The notes beneath the pieces are model-generated. The model had not been told where the DNA came from and ran no database searches. It saw only the letters and a list, made by a program, of their open reading frames with translations. DNA of 59,901 nucleotides. It comes from Belliella filtrata (GTDB taxonomy: Bacteria; Bacteroidota; Bacteroidia; Cytophagales; Cyclobacteriaceae). Location of the stretch: contig NZ_JAKZGP010000027.1 of assembly GCF_022549775.1 (NCBI RefSeq), positions 1-59,901 on the forward strand, written 5' to 3'. The translations under genes were made by a program, and so were the position numbers. Shown here in pieces: positions 8,288 to 17,698 of the stretch; the stretch's first letter is position 1; each line of letters starts with the position of its first letter.

Positions 8288-9112
8288 TCACATTCCGTCA
8301 GCTGCATCCATGTACTCTGTGAGTGCGGTTTTCAGGTGATCAAGGAAAACTGTACGGTTCTTCTTCCTTAGCCGTATTTCCTGAAAGGCACGGTAGTATT
8401 CTCCCAAATCCTTTTGAAACATTGGCCCAGTGATATTGGCGATATCCTTGATATCCACTTTTCCTTTGTTGAACACCCCCGCAGCCTTCAATGCATAGAT
8501 AAGTTCAATAAGCCATACTTTTGGCCCCGTCCATACAGGGCCAGTTTTGTTGGATTTCTTTCCCTCTAGGGTATCAAGAGAAATTTGAAGGTATTCCAAA
8601 ACCTTCTTGAAGGCAATAAATTGACCAACCCTATAACTTCCAGCACAACTGAATTCTGGATCTGCATCGAGGAAGTAAATGTCAGGAAAGGAGAAATCAA
8701 TCTCTCCATTTCTAAGAAAAAGCTTGTCATCAAGATCAGTTTTTCCGGAAAAATGATACCAATAAAGCTCTTGATGTCGCTCGTAGAAAGCCGATATCTT
8801 TTCCATTTCTTTTCTATAACACCCTTTCTTTTGTTTGGGAGGTTTCAGTGGGCAGGAAGACTCTATTCTGAATACCTCAGCGAAATAAATCAATTCCCCC
8901 AAAAATTTTGGTTGGACAGACTTGAAGAAAATAATCTCTGACGACTTGTCCTTGAATCCGTGCTCGTTTACATATTCTTTCAGCTTGTATAATGATTCTT
9001 GGACTGCTGTAAAAGATTTCCTGCATAGGTCAATTTTCCCTTCTGCTGTCATGCTAATATCCAAAAGCTTTTCATTAGTCCTATTGTATAAATTTTCGCA
9101 ATATAATTCCAT
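8288..9112 (-). CDS. rteC: RteC family regulator of conjugative transposon
   Basis: The 274-residue protein matches the RteC family by overall pattern: an all-helical N-terminal half with KSVQPKFLGELIYFAEVFRIES, the ELYWYHFSGKTDLDDKLFLR segment, and a C-terminal winged-helix-like LIELIYALKAAGVFN and ADIKDIAN-like region. In CTnDOT-type elements RteC activates excision genes. Here it follows the mob operon in the opposite orientation, and no rteA/rteB two-component pair is present in the window, so its own control must differ from the tetracycline circuit. The assignment to the family is firm; the function in this element is inferred. Confidence 0.88.
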   Translation of the reverse strand: MELYCENLYNRTNEKLLDISMTAEGKIDLCRKSFTAVQESLYKLKEYVNEHGFKDKSSEIIFFKSVQPKFLGELIYFAEVFRIESSCPLKPPKQKKGCYRKEMEKISAFYERHQELYWYHFSGKTDLDDKLFLRNGEIDFSFPDIYFLDADPEFSCAGSYRVGQFIAFKKVLEYLQISLDTLEGKKSNKTGPVWTGPKVWLIELIYALKAAGVFNKGKVDIKDIANITGPMFQKDLGEYYRAFQEIRLRKKNRTVFLDHLKTALTEYMDAADGM

Positions 9113-9282
9113 GGCATTTACTTTTTAGGTTAATAATCTACTGATCAATAGCACCTATCTTAAGCCCGGAAAGAAAAGTGCGCAATTTCGATACCTATAA
9201 ATTAATGATAGAATTTTTAATTAATGACCCTGATTGGAAGCTCTTCAATGATTCGAATGTCCTATTGATTACTTTGTAAAGC

Positions 9283-9882
9283 TTAATCTTTCTTTTTTCT
9301 GAAATTTGCAATAGTAGATTTACTTACTCCCAAGATGTCCATGATTTCCTTGACTTTTAGCGTATTCCCAAGTTCCTGTTCAGGTCCTGAAAGGATGTCA
9401 TATACTTCTTTGACAGGCTGGGAAAGGAATTCAGCAAACCAGATTACAAGTTTCTCCTGTAAGGCATGATTGACTTTAATGGAGAGATCAAAAAAGGCTG
9501 GAGCTTCTTTTATAATCCTAGACTCAAATTGACGGTCAATCTCACAAACCTCTACATCCGAGATTGCTTTCAATATAAAATTTGAAGAAGTGCCAGAGTT
9601 AAAGGAGACTGGGTCAAGTGCTACTTCTCCCGGGAAAAATACTAATTTGGTAATTGTTCGACCTTCGGGAAGCTGGATTGAAAATGAAATGTTCCCTTTG
9701 AGAATGAAGCGAGCGCAGGTCTCAGCTTGGCCCGCATCCTTAAGAACCGTACCTTTCGGATACTTTTTTAAGTTTAAATAACTTTTTATCTTTTGATATT
9801 CATCAATCGATACTTCTGCGAACATGTCCATATTGGACTTAAGTTCTTTTAACCAAGAATCTTCCATTTTTTCATCATCCAT
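9283..9882 (-). CDS. Crp/Fnr-like transcriptional regulator
   Basis: The 199-residue protein has an N-terminal cyclic-nucleotide-binding fold (about residues 25-130: KKYPKGTVLKDAGQ, ARFILKGNISFSI, FFPGEVALDP) and a short C-terminal helix-turn-helix-like segment (LKVKEIMDILGVSKSTIANFRKKKD). The binding pocket Arg/Glu residues of true CRP are not obvious, so the ligand is unknown. It is divergent from the MauE-like gene at 10098. A 20-bp near-palindrome at 10051-10070 in the shared intergenic space could be its operator. It may control the MauE/DUF6520 and SusCD genes, which is an inference from position. Confidence 0.85.
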   Translation of the reverse strand: MDDEKMEDSWLKELKSNMDMFAEVSIDEYQKIKSYLNLKKYPKGTVLKDAGQAETCARFILKGNISFSIQLPEGRTITKLVFFPGEVALDPVSFNSGTSSNFILKAISDVEVCEIDRQFESRIIKEAPAFFDLSIKVNHALQEKLVIWFAEFLSQPVKEVYDILSGPEQELGNTLKVKEIMDILGVSKSTIANFRKKKD

Positions 9883-10050
9883 GGGTGAAAATACTCACCC
9901 TTTTACTATACCCTAACACTTTCAAATACAAACCAAACCGTCTATATATATCAAGAGGTTTGTTCCAATCTCAAAAACCAATTTGATAAAATAAATAAGT
10001 TTAAGTACAAAATCAAGAAATTACTTGTTTTAAATAACTTTTGAAGTTAA

Positions 10051-10070
10051 AAAGTGCAAATTTGTACTTT
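10051..10070. promoter_or_regulatory. 20-bp near-palindrome, candidate regulator operator
   Basis: AAAGTGCAAA and TTTGTACTTT are reverse complements except for one position. The site is 28 bp before the MauE-like start and 168 bp before the start of the divergent Crp/Fnr-like gene. Two-fold symmetry suits a Crp-type dimer. The link to that regulator is inferred. Confidence 0.45.
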
Positions 10071-10097
10071 TTTCACTTGAAATGAAAAAGGTACAAA

Positions 10098-10595
10098 ATG
10101 GACTTTGAAAGAAGTGAAGATCCTTCCGAACTTTACTTTATGAAAAGTGAAGAAAAAATTGGAATAAGCTTAGATGGAATTATTACCAGTACATTAGTTC
10201 TGCTTTCTAGGGCAATACTTTCATTGATTTTCTTGTACTCGGCATTCTCCAAAGTAATTGATTGGCATGGTACAAGGTCGGCCTTACATAATCAGGTTTT
10301 CCCCGGTTGGGTGGCAGAGACACTACTCTTTACTTTACCTGTAGTTGAATTGGCAACAGCAATCCTTTTACTTGGAAGAAGGACTTTCAAACTTGGCTTA
10401 GTTGCTTCTGCATCGCTGATGGTTTGCTTTACAATTTACGTGGGTTGGGTGATGTCAGGAGCATTCGGAAGGATTCCGTGCAGCTGTGGAGGGCTTATTT
10501 CTACGCTTGGATGGCCGGAACACCTTTTACTGAATTTGGCACTGGTTTTCATCTCTCTCCTTGGGCTTGTGCTAAGCAAGAGGACATCAGTATAA
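10098..10595 (+). CDS. MauE/DoxX-like integral membrane protein
   Basis: The 165-residue protein has about four membrane helices, in order LLSRAILSLIFLYSAFSKV, LLFTLPVVELATAILLLG, a third near residues 98-120 and a fourth near the C-terminus. Between helices 3 and 4 lies GRIPCSCGG (Cys128, Cys130), the signature of the MauE-like family, which is thought to deliver electrons for disulfide handling across the inner membrane. It is followed by a DUF6520 peptide gene and lies near a TlpA-type thioredoxin and SusCD genes, so a joint role in a thiol or disulfide process is plausible. Translation could also start at ATG 10140. Confidence 0.82.
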   Translation: MDFERSEDPSELYFMKSEEKIGISLDGIITSTLVLLSRAILSLIFLYSAFSKVIDWHGTRSALHNQVFPGWVAETLLFTLPVVELATAILLLGRRTFKLGLVASASLMVCFTIYVGWVMSGAFGRIPCSCGGLISTLGWPEHLLLNLALVFISLLGLVLSKRTSV

Positions 10596-10813
10596 ATTAA
10601 AATAACCATTGCGGAAGGCGAAGCTAAAAACAGCTGCCCGGCGCCTGAAGCCTAACTATAAAATAGAGAACGGAAATAAAAAAGACGATTCTGTCAGTGT
10701 AGTCACCAGGTGGCGACCTGACACCAGCAGGGGGTAAAACCAGCCGTCCCTCTCAAAAGGTCAAAGACTTTGACTGAAACGACCGGAATTACTTTAACAA
10801 AACAATCAAAATT
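10596..10813 (+). other. structured leader region upstream of the DUF6520 gene
   Basis: This 218-bp gap is richer in G and C than its surroundings and contains several self-complementary segments, including GGCG...CGCC around an inner AGCT/AGCT pair (about 10617-10650) and CAGGT...ACCTG near 10706-10720. It could encode a 5' RNA structure that controls the peptide gene, or it could simply be a linker. I recognise no known riboswitch class. Confidence 0.35.
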
Positions 10814-11098
10814 ATGAAGAATTACATTAAAAATCTATTAAAAGCAAGCTTAGTAATGCTTGCAGTGGTGGCGGCGTTTGCGTTTACAACGCCATTTAAT
10901 CCACAGGACAGAATCTTTGCATTCGACAGAGATGCAGAGGAATGGGTTGAAATTACAGGATTACAAGTCGGGGTACACTATGATTGTGACCCTGATCCAG
11001 AAATTTGTAGTGCCCAATTGGTAAATAATGATCCTTTAATGGGCGAACCAATTCCTGATACAGAGTCCTTTGGTGTCTATTCTCCTTTAGTTCCATAG
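10814..11098 (+). CDS. DUF6520 family small secreted protein
   Basis: The 94-residue product has an N-terminal basic stretch, a hydrophobic export helix (LVMLAVVAAFAF) and a short mature part containing two cysteines (YDCDPDPEIC), with a design typical of DUF6520 proteins that sit near MauE-like genes in Bacteroidota. The role of the family is unknown. The two cysteines and the neighbouring MauE and TlpA genes suggest oxidative maturation or disulfide exchange, which is inference. A strong terminator follows at 11124. Confidence 0.8.
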   Translation: MKNYIKNLLKASLVMLAVVAAFAFTTPFNPQDRIFAFDRDAEEWVEITGLQVGVHYDCDPDPEICSAQLVNNDPLMGEPIPDTESFGVYSPLVP

Positions 11099-11123
11099 AC
11101 TACTAGGATTCAATTAATTTGTA

Positions 11124-11160
11124 AATATGCTGCCTTGTCCTAAAAGGCAGCATATTTTTT
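11124..11160. terminator. bidirectional terminator between DUF6520 and susD
   Basis: The stem AATATGCTGCCTT / AAGGCAGCATATT with a short loop is followed by a T-run on the plus strand. An A-rich stretch on the other side lets it serve the convergent susD gene, which ends at 11161. Confidence 0.85.
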
Positions 11161-12519
11161 TTATCTTTCATTTTGAATTAGATTATTCACTTCAATTTCA
11201 ATATCAGGAATTGGAAAAGTAAACCGAGAACTCCCCGCTTCAAGCATGTATTCTTGCCCATTTACGATTCTTTTTAAATCTAATGGTTGATCTGAAATTC
11301 TATTCAGTCGTCTAATATCTTGCCATCTCAAGCCTCTCAAAACCAGTCCTTTTCTTCTCTCTTCCAAAATTGTTTTTAAAGCTTCTTGTGAATCCAATGA
11401 AACAGTGGGTTCAAAAGTACCCTCTTTCCACCTTGTTAACAACAAGTTGTTCAGGTACTCTAAACCTTCAGCAGTTTTACCATTTCTAACTTTGGATTCA
11501 GCCACAATGAAATAGACTTCATCAGTTGCTATTCCACCAAACAACCTATTTTGTCCAGTGTACCAGCCCTTAAATATTCTTTCCCCTGCTGCATTTGTAG
11601 TAAAAAACAATTGTCTTCTTAAATCATTCTCTTCATACGAGTTATACAACTCAATATTAATCTTTGCTGTCCTATAAAAACCATAACTCGGCATTGAGCT
11701 ATGAAAAATAACTTCATCATTGAACCTAGGAAATGGGATTGCTAAACTTGAATTCACATCATTGTAATCCAAAAGGTTATTATAAAGGTCTATACACCTA
11801 AGTGCATACTCTTCAGACTTTGCAAAATCCTCCATATTTAAATACAAGCGAGCCAAGAGTGCTAAAACAGCTGGTTGAGAGGGTCTTGATTTATATACAA
11901 TTTCTTGAGGCAACAAATTAAGCGCTTCCATTAAATCCGCTATTAACATTTCATAAGATGCTTTAAGTGATATTTGGAATGCCTTATCTTCAATATTTGG
12001 AGTTGGCTTGATAACTAGACCAATAAGTTCATCAGCATTTAAAGGATCATATTCAGGGGCAAATAATTGGATAAGATTTGTGTATGCCATGGTTCTGTAA
12101 AACAAAGCACTCCCTCTAACTGCGTCATGAAGCAACCTATTTGTTTCATTTCTCTCAATGTTCTCTAGTTGGTCTAATACCACATTACTATAAAAAATTT
12201 GTTCATACGGATTTTCCCAATCTGGAATCAAAAACCCTTCATATACTTCACTCGCCCATATATAGGCATTTCTTTCTGCGGCATTGTTTAAGCTGTTAAA
12301 CTCGCCATCAGAAATCCACAATTCATCAGAAGCTATTACTTGAATCCCTGGATTGAGGTTCATGGTTGTAAGTTCATCATCTAATAATGCTTGTAAATCT
12401 TCTAATTTATCAGGAATCAAAAGTGACTTCTGTGGCTTCTCATTTAAGAACTCTTCACACCCCTGCATCATTATCAGAGATATTGAAAAGATGAATATTT
12501 TAATTTTATTTATTTTCAT
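11161..12519 (-). CDS. SusD/RagB-like outer-membrane lipoprotein
   Basis: This is the surface substrate-binding lid that works with the SusC transporter at 12563. The start is set at ATG 12519, which gives a signal peptide ending in the lipobox MMQGC; the longer frame from 12573 would bury it. The mature N-terminus, EEFLNEKPQKS, is the classic RagB/SusD opening. TPR-like helices follow, and the C-terminus has the RWQDIRRLNR and FPIPDIEIEVN elements found in the family. The substrate cannot be read from sequence. The absence of glycosidase genes and the presence of TlpA suggest that it is not a polysaccharide locus. It is the last gene of the tlpA-susC-susD operon. Confidence 0.93.
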   Translation of the reverse strand: MKINKIKIFIFSISLIMMQGCEEFLNEKPQKSLLIPDKLEDLQALLDDELTTMNLNPGIQVIASDELWISDGEFNSLNNAAERNAYIWASEVYEGFLIPDWENPYEQIFYSNVVLDQLENIERNETNRLLHDAVRGSALFYRTMAYTNLIQLFAPEYDPLNADELIGLVIKPTPNIEDKAFQISLKASYEMLIADLMEALNLLPQEIVYKSRPSQPAVLALLARLYLNMEDFAKSEEYALRCIDLYNNLLDYNDVNSSLAIPFPRFNDEVIFHSSMPSYGFYRTAKINIELYNSYEENDLRRQLFFTTNAAGERIFKGWYTGQNRLFGGIATDEVYFIVAESKVRNGKTAEGLEYLNNLLLTRWKEGTFEPTVSLDSQEALKTILEERRKGLVLRGLRWQDIRRLNRISDQPLDLKRIVNGQEYMLEAGSSRFTFPIPDIEIEVNNLIQNER

Positions 12520-12562
12520 GACATTTTCATCAATAAGTGATAAATTATTTCTTTTCGAATGA

Positions 12563-15500
12563 TTAAAAATCAACCCTTAATCCAAATGCAATACTCCTCA
12601 AAGGTTTCATGGTTCTAAAATCTGGATCTAAAGGGTCGTCTGATGCTTTCCAAAGTATTCCGATATTATTAACATAGCTATAAACTTCAGCACGTTGAAA
12701 TGGCAGCCGTGGGAATGATTTCTTTTCAAATAAATAAGACAATCTTATGTCCTGTAACCTGATATGATCACCTCTTTCAATCAAGGCTGAAGAGAAATTA
12801 TACAGATCATCCCGAAGATTATTTGTAGCACTTGGCAAGGAAGGAACATTCGTTACCAATTCATCGCCTGGAGAAAGCCATCTATAGGCGTAGTCTCCAT
12901 GACCTCCTAATCCAAAATTATTGCCGTACCTGATAGATTCACGTCTATAATAATAGCCTAACCTATAGCTGATATTAAATGAAAGTGAAAAATTGAGCCA
13001 ATTCAAGTTGTTACGGATAGCCCCAAAGACATTAGGCCTGGCTGTTCCATGGAAAATCAAATCCCCAAATACCGTCTCTCTGTTTATAGCAGCGTAGTCT
13101 TGACTGACTTCTCCATCCAAATAACCCATTGGATCTCCTGTGTCAGGGTTCAAACCAGCCCATTGGTAACTAAAAACTGGGAACATTCCATACCCCTCTA
13201 AAGGATATACACTTGAGGCTCCAAATTGAAGCATTGTCCGTACAGTATGTTCATCTCCATAGTTTACTATTTTATCTTCGTAATAATTGAAGAGCCAATT
13301 GGTCGTCCAAACGACTCTCCTATTCAGGTTGACTGTCTTGATTTCAACATCAACACCGCTTCCCTCAGAGCTTGCTGTATTACCCTTAAAATTTCTCATT
13401 CCAGATGATGGAGCCACTGGTGCAAACCCAACCAAATCATATCCGTTCCTTTGGTAGTACTCAATGCTTCCTTCTATACGTCCATCTTTGGTTGAAAAAT
13501 CAATCCCATAGTTCACCATCTTAGACTTTTCCCACCTTAAATTTGGGTTTGGTGGATTCGTTATATTGGCATAAGGAAGACCCGTAAAGAAGTTGCTTGA
13601 AAAAAAAGTAGCTGTAGTTAGGGCTGTCAAAGTCCTATCAGTATTTCCATTGAATCCGTAACTTGTCCGTAATTTTAAGTATGGCAGATTATCTAAATTA
13701 AAAAAACTTTCCTCGCTTATGATCCAGCCTAGGCCTGAAGACCACAAAGGCACACCTTTTTGATTAGATTCTACGCCATATAGATTAGACATGTCTTTTC
13801 TTGCACTTGCAGTAACTATATATCTATCTTTATAGAAATATGATGCATTAAAAAAATAAGAAACAAACCTGTCTGTAATTCCTGTCTGATTGTCAATATA
13901 AGGTATTCTACCTACTGTTGATGGGTTTTGGAATTGCGGAAAGGTATTGATGTAGTCTACAGGTTGTACCGTAGCCAGTTCTTGATTGTATCCATATTGC
14001 CTGGTCTGTAAAGTTTTTAATTTGTAATCTTTAGCTTCAAACCCTCCCAATGCAACGACCTGATGGTCTTGACCCCATGATTTATTATAATTTAACTGTG
14101 ATCTAAAGGTATGGCTACTCGCTAATGAATGTCTAAAATCATAAACTCCACCTACAGGAATCGGACGGTTTATTGATCCATTGTCCAATACTCTTGAAAA
14201 TCTATTGATCAAGTCCCTACTGAAATAGCTGTCTTGACTATGATGAACAGTTCTTTCTTCTCGATTATCCCAATATTGATATTTGACATCAAACTTTAGC
14301 CCTGGTAATAGGCTGTAGCCAGCATCAAGAATGAATCTTTTGTCAGATTGTTCTGCCCTACTATTGATCAGACCACGCTCACCTAATGGAGAGTAAGTCC
14401 AATCCAACAATCCAGTCCCTTCAAGCCCTGAAATAAAAGAAGTCCGGTAATCAATAGGTAATGATACAGGTAAACCATCCTCACCTACCAGTTTGGCATA
14501 AGGATATAAGGCGTCGAGTGCAGAAAGCCTAATTCTTGTAGGATCTACAGCATCTTCTACATTTGCCCCTTGCGTTAGGTAAAACCCTACGCCAATTGTC
14601 AGCTTATCATTCAACATGCTAAAGTTATAATTACCTCCAAGGGTAAACCTATCATCACTATTTCCGATAAGTTGGTTGAGGTTGTTATCATAACTTGCCG
14701 AAAGATTGTATCTCATTCCTGCCCCACCACCACTTACATTCGCTGAATGTTGCTGATGTATTGGACTCCTGTAAAAATATTTGTAATCATCACGTATGTC
14801 ATGACTTTTGAGCCTTTCTAACCCCTCGCTGAGTCCGCTTTCGGTCAACAGACCATCTCTGTTTAAAATCATTAACTCAACAGCTGGGCTTAGAGCATAA
14901 TTGGCTTGAGATATTTCTCTACTCCTGAAAAACCCATTGTCAAACAACCGTTGCTCTGTATCAATATAGTCGGAGACAGACATCCGGGGTCTATAATAAA
15001 AATCAGGTGATTCTCTAAAAATCACATTATTGTTTATAGAAACTTTCATAGGCTGATCAGCACTCCCCTTTTTCATAGAAATGACAATCACGCCATTGCC
15101 AGCTCTTGCACCCCAAATAGACGCCGCAGCAGCATCTTTCAATACTGTTATGCTCTCCACATTATTTGGGTTTATGTTTTCCAACGGTCCATCATAAGGG
15201 AATCCATCGATTACTACCAATGGATTAGCATTTGCAAATAATGTACTTCTTCCCCTAATACTTATTGGGTCACTTCCTGATCCTGATTGATTGAAAACCA
15301 GTCCCGAAGTGACATCTGCCAACCTATCCAAAATATTTGGCCCAACACTTCTTGTGATTAAAGTTTCATCCAAATGGACAAATGATCCTGTAGCCCTTTC
15401 CTTTGGAAGTTGCTGATAACCGGTAGACAAAATAGTGACTTCATCCATTCCAAATCCATCTCCTTCCAAATAAACCAATAAAGGTTCTGAAATTGGAACC

Positions 15501-15775
15501 TGAATGTCAAAACTTGCTTTTTCAAAACCCAAGTAAGTCACTTCTACGTTATACCTTCCATGGGCTAAATTTAATTCAAAACCACCTTTATCATCAGTAA
15601 TTGCTCCAATTTCTGCTTCAACAATCCAGACAGATGCACCAATTAAGGGTTGATTTTCGGTATTTTCATACACTGAACCAACCAACTTTGCTTGCAAATT
15701 TTGACAATAAGCATGCAAGGGTAATAGAAAGATTGCTACTAAGAGCATCATGTATAATTTTATTTTCATATTCAT
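12563..15775 (-). CDS. SusC/RagA-like TonB-dependent outer-membrane transporter
   Basis: The 1070-residue protein has a signal peptide (cleavage around HAYCQ), a carboxypeptidase-regulatory-like beta-sandwich (about 28-110, VGSVYENTENQPLIGASV...), a TonB plug with ISIRGRSTLFANANPLVVIDG and ITVLKDAAAASIWGARAGNGVIVI, and a long barrel ending in FGLRVDF. These are the standard SusC elements for energy-dependent import through the outer membrane. The plug line 'VLKDAAAASIWGARAGNGVI' is diagnostic of the family. It lies between tlpA (45 bp upstream) and susD (43 bp downstream). ATG 15769 is an alternative start two codons in. Confidence 0.95.
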   Translation of the reverse strand: MNMKIKLYMMLLVAIFLLPLHAYCQNLQAKLVGSVYENTENQPLIGASVWIVEAEIGAITDDKGGFELNLAHGRYNVEVTYLGFEKASFDIQVPISEPLLVYLEGDGFGMDEVTILSTGYQQLPKERATGSFVHLDETLITRSVGPNILDRLADVTSGLVFNQSGSGSDPISIRGRSTLFANANPLVVIDGFPYDGPLENINPNNVESITVLKDAAAASIWGARAGNGVIVISMKKGSADQPMKVSINNNVIFRESPDFYYRPRMSVSDYIDTEQRLFDNGFFRSREISQANYALSPAVELMILNRDGLLTESGLSEGLERLKSHDIRDDYKYFYRSPIHQQHSANVSGGGAGMRYNLSASYDNNLNQLIGNSDDRFTLGGNYNFSMLNDKLTIGVGFYLTQGANVEDAVDPTRIRLSALDALYPYAKLVGEDGLPVSLPIDYRTSFISGLEGTGLLDWTYSPLGERGLINSRAEQSDKRFILDAGYSLLPGLKFDVKYQYWDNREERTVHHSQDSYFSRDLINRFSRVLDNGSINRPIPVGGVYDFRHSLASSHTFRSQLNYNKSWGQDHQVVALGGFEAKDYKLKTLQTRQYGYNQELATVQPVDYINTFPQFQNPSTVGRIPYIDNQTGITDRFVSYFFNASYFYKDRYIVTASARKDMSNLYGVESNQKGVPLWSSGLGWIISEESFFNLDNLPYLKLRTSYGFNGNTDRTLTALTTATFFSSNFFTGLPYANITNPPNPNLRWEKSKMVNYGIDFSTKDGRIEGSIEYYQRNGYDLVGFAPVAPSSGMRNFKGNTASSEGSGVDVEIKTVNLNRRVVWTTNWLFNYYEDKIVNYGDEHTVRTMLQFGASSVYPLEGYGMFPVFSYQWAGLNPDTGDPMGYLDGEVSQDYAAINRETVFGDLIFHGTARPNVFGAIRNNLNWLNFSLSFNISYRLGYYYRRESIRYGNNFGLGGHGDYAYRWLSPGDELVTNVPSLPSATNNLRDDLYNFSSALIERGDHIRLQDIRLSYLFEKKSFPRLPFQRAEVYSYVNNIGILWKASDDPLDPDFRTMKPLRSIAFGLRVDF

Positions 15776-15820
15776 TTAAATTCTGGGTTAAACATTTATT
15801 CTATTAAAGTGACGAGGATA

Positions 15821-17131
15821 TTACTCCCGATCTCTTATCACAAGAACTTCTATTTTTGACTCCACTTCTTGGAGATCCAGTCCTTGCTTGTTTAAGGCAT
15901 CTCTGATTGACTCAACACTACCCAAAGATGCTTCAATAGTCATATCAACTGGGTAATCGGTCTTTGTCAAGTCTATTATTGGAGTATCTAAATGTTGGAG
16001 GTATTTACTGTTTAGGTGCCCAACCAGCCAACTTAAATGACTATTCTTAAGCGATGCCCCAAAAAAATCTACTTTAACAGAAGGATCTCCTTCTAATGAC
16101 TTTGTAAGCATACTTTCATCAATGACCGTAAGTGCAAGACACTTTTGGTTACGAAATTCAAGTTGAGCTTCATATTGAGGGAATAGTGCTTCTAATTGGG
16201 CTTTAAAAATACCCCAAACATCATCTTTAATAGTTATCGGTACTTTAAGTTCAAAAGAATATCCATTACCGGATTTTAGCCATGCTAAGTATTCTCTTGA
16301 AGTCCCTTCCCACCTCGACAATAATGGTTCTGGATTCGAAGTTTCCAAAATTATTCTATTAGGCATCAAATTCAGCCTGCCTTCGCTGTAAGCAGATTTA
16401 AACAGCTTGATTAAAGGAACATTTGAAAAATATATTCGCAAATGATCCTTATTTGGGTCTGGATTTACAGCTTCTTTAATAGAAAGCATGCTTGGCCATC
16501 CCTCAACATAACCTGATAATGCAGCATGAAATTGAGTGAATTGACCTTCTGGAAATTGTTCAGAGAAAAACAATGATTCGTTATTGTCAAAAGCTACTAT
16601 CTTTTCTTGTTTCTGAACTCCCAAATAGGATACACCATCTAAGGCATTGTTAATATTTTCTTCATTCAAATCTTCAATTCCAGTGATGGCCAATACAGTC
16701 CCATTTTTATCTATCCATACATAGTGTGGAAGTGTTTGGTGTGGAAAAAGTTCTCTCAGCATATTATCCCCATACACCATAGGCTTCTTGATCTCCTTTA
16801 GCTTAGCCATCCGTGAAAAGAGCTTTTCTACTTCTTCCTTGTCTTGATAAGTCACCGGAAGGATCGCTAGTTCATCGCCAAAGGCTTTGTCCAAACTATC
16901 GAGCTTCGGAAAACTAGCCACACAGGGAGCACACCATGTCGCCCAAAAGTCAAGGATTAAAAGCTTGCCTTTATAGTCAGAGATTAAGATTTCTCCAGTA
17001 GGATGGTTCAAAACATTCTTAAATTTGAGATTGGGAATTTTATCCCCTACTTCAAGAGGTTCAAGTTTCTGCTGTCCGAAAGCATAAACAGACAGCAGCA
17101 TGGTAATTAGCAATATTATTTGTTTCTTCAT
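15821..17131 (-). CDS. TlpA-family periplasmic thioredoxin with large C-terminal domain
   Basis: A signal peptide (MKKQIILLITMLLSVYAFGQ) is followed by a thioredoxin fold of about 130 residues with the redox motif WATWCAPC (Cys67, Cys70) and a cis-proline region TLPHYVW. The remaining roughly 270 residues form a beta-rich domain that I do not recognise; it is typical of TlpA-like proteins encoded with SusCD. The likely role is reduction or isomerisation of disulfides in the envelope. It is the first gene of the leftward operon with susC and susD, so thiol chemistry appears to be coupled to import. Confidence 0.9.
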   Translation of the reverse strand: MKKQIILLITMLLSVYAFGQQKLEPLEVGDKIPNLKFKNVLNHPTGEILISDYKGKLLILDFWATWCAPCVASFPKLDSLDKAFGDELAILPVTYQDKEEVEKLFSRMAKLKEIKKPMVYGDNMLRELFPHQTLPHYVWIDKNGTVLAITGIEDLNEENINNALDGVSYLGVQKQEKIVAFDNNESLFFSEQFPEGQFTQFHAALSGYVEGWPSMLSIKEAVNPDPNKDHLRIYFSNVPLIKLFKSAYSEGRLNLMPNRIILETSNPEPLLSRWEGTSREYLAWLKSGNGYSFELKVPITIKDDVWGIFKAQLEALFPQYEAQLEFRNQKCLALTVIDESMLTKSLEGDPSVKVDFFGASLKNSHLSWLVGHLNSKYLQHLDTPIIDLTKTDYPVDMTIEASLGSVESIRDALNKQGLDLQEVESKIEVLVIRDRE

Positions 17132-17286
17132 TATTTCAGTTGATTAGTCATTAGTTAATTCATTATTAGGTCATGTCCTTTTATGATCAGGATATGTATA
17201 AAAGGTCTTGGGTCAGGATTTGGCTCTGTTGTCATTTCTGTCTTCATAGTTACTTTGGGTTATTGGTTGATTTAGTTTTTAGGTGT

Positions 17287-17327
17287 TTGAATAGCTTGTC
17301 CCGAGCATCGGGATTGGAAGGTTGGGG
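17287..17327. repeat. short interspersed repeat, copy 1
   Basis: AATAGCTTG, then arms TCCCGA and TCGGGA around GCA, then GATTGGAAGGTTGGGG. The flanks match copy 2 at 17658, whereas the arms differ in sequence yet remain complementary. Confidence 0.65.
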
Positions 17328-17468
17328 TCATAGATTGGAAGATTTGGAAGTTGTTGTTTTATGGTTATTAGTGCTTAGTTATTAAGTTGTGGTTTGGTGA
17401 ATACCTTCGAGGTTTTGGAAACCCTCAACTGGAGAGGTAGACTCAAAGGACTCCTCAAGAAGAAAAGG

Positions 17469-17513
17469 AGGTCGGTGGATTGGTTTGTAAGTGAGTGGAA
17501 TCGCCACCGACCT
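17469..17513. repeat. 10-bp inverted repeat in non-coding DNA
   Basis: AGGTCGGTGG at 17469-17478 is the exact reverse complement of CCACCGACCT at 17504-17513, with a 25-nt loop. It lies about 340 bp upstream of the tlpA start. It may be part of a miniature element; no gene is associated. Confidence 0.5.
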
Positions 17514-17657
17514 GGGAGCTATGGAGAAACTCCCCACTCCACCGTCTTGTAGAATAGTCACCTTATGTGAATCCCATCCTACATGGGTTTATATTCATCG
17601 ATTAACCTTATGAGGAAAGTTTGACGGGGAGGCCTTATGGGTTGGAAAGTTCAGAGG

Positions 17658-17698
17658 TTTTAATAGCTTGTCCGCCGTGGCGGATTTGAAAGTTGGGG
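17658..17698. repeat. short interspersed repeat, copy 2
   Basis: AATAGCTTG, then arms TCCGCC and GGCGGA around GT, then a TTTGAAAGTTGGGGG flank. Paired with copy 1 at 17287; the arms covary. Confidence 0.65.

Noticed and set aside
17173-17385. Open frame in the 1.7-kb non-coding region
   Set aside because: It runs through one of the short hairpin repeats and encodes a Trp/Leu/Ser-rich product without features.
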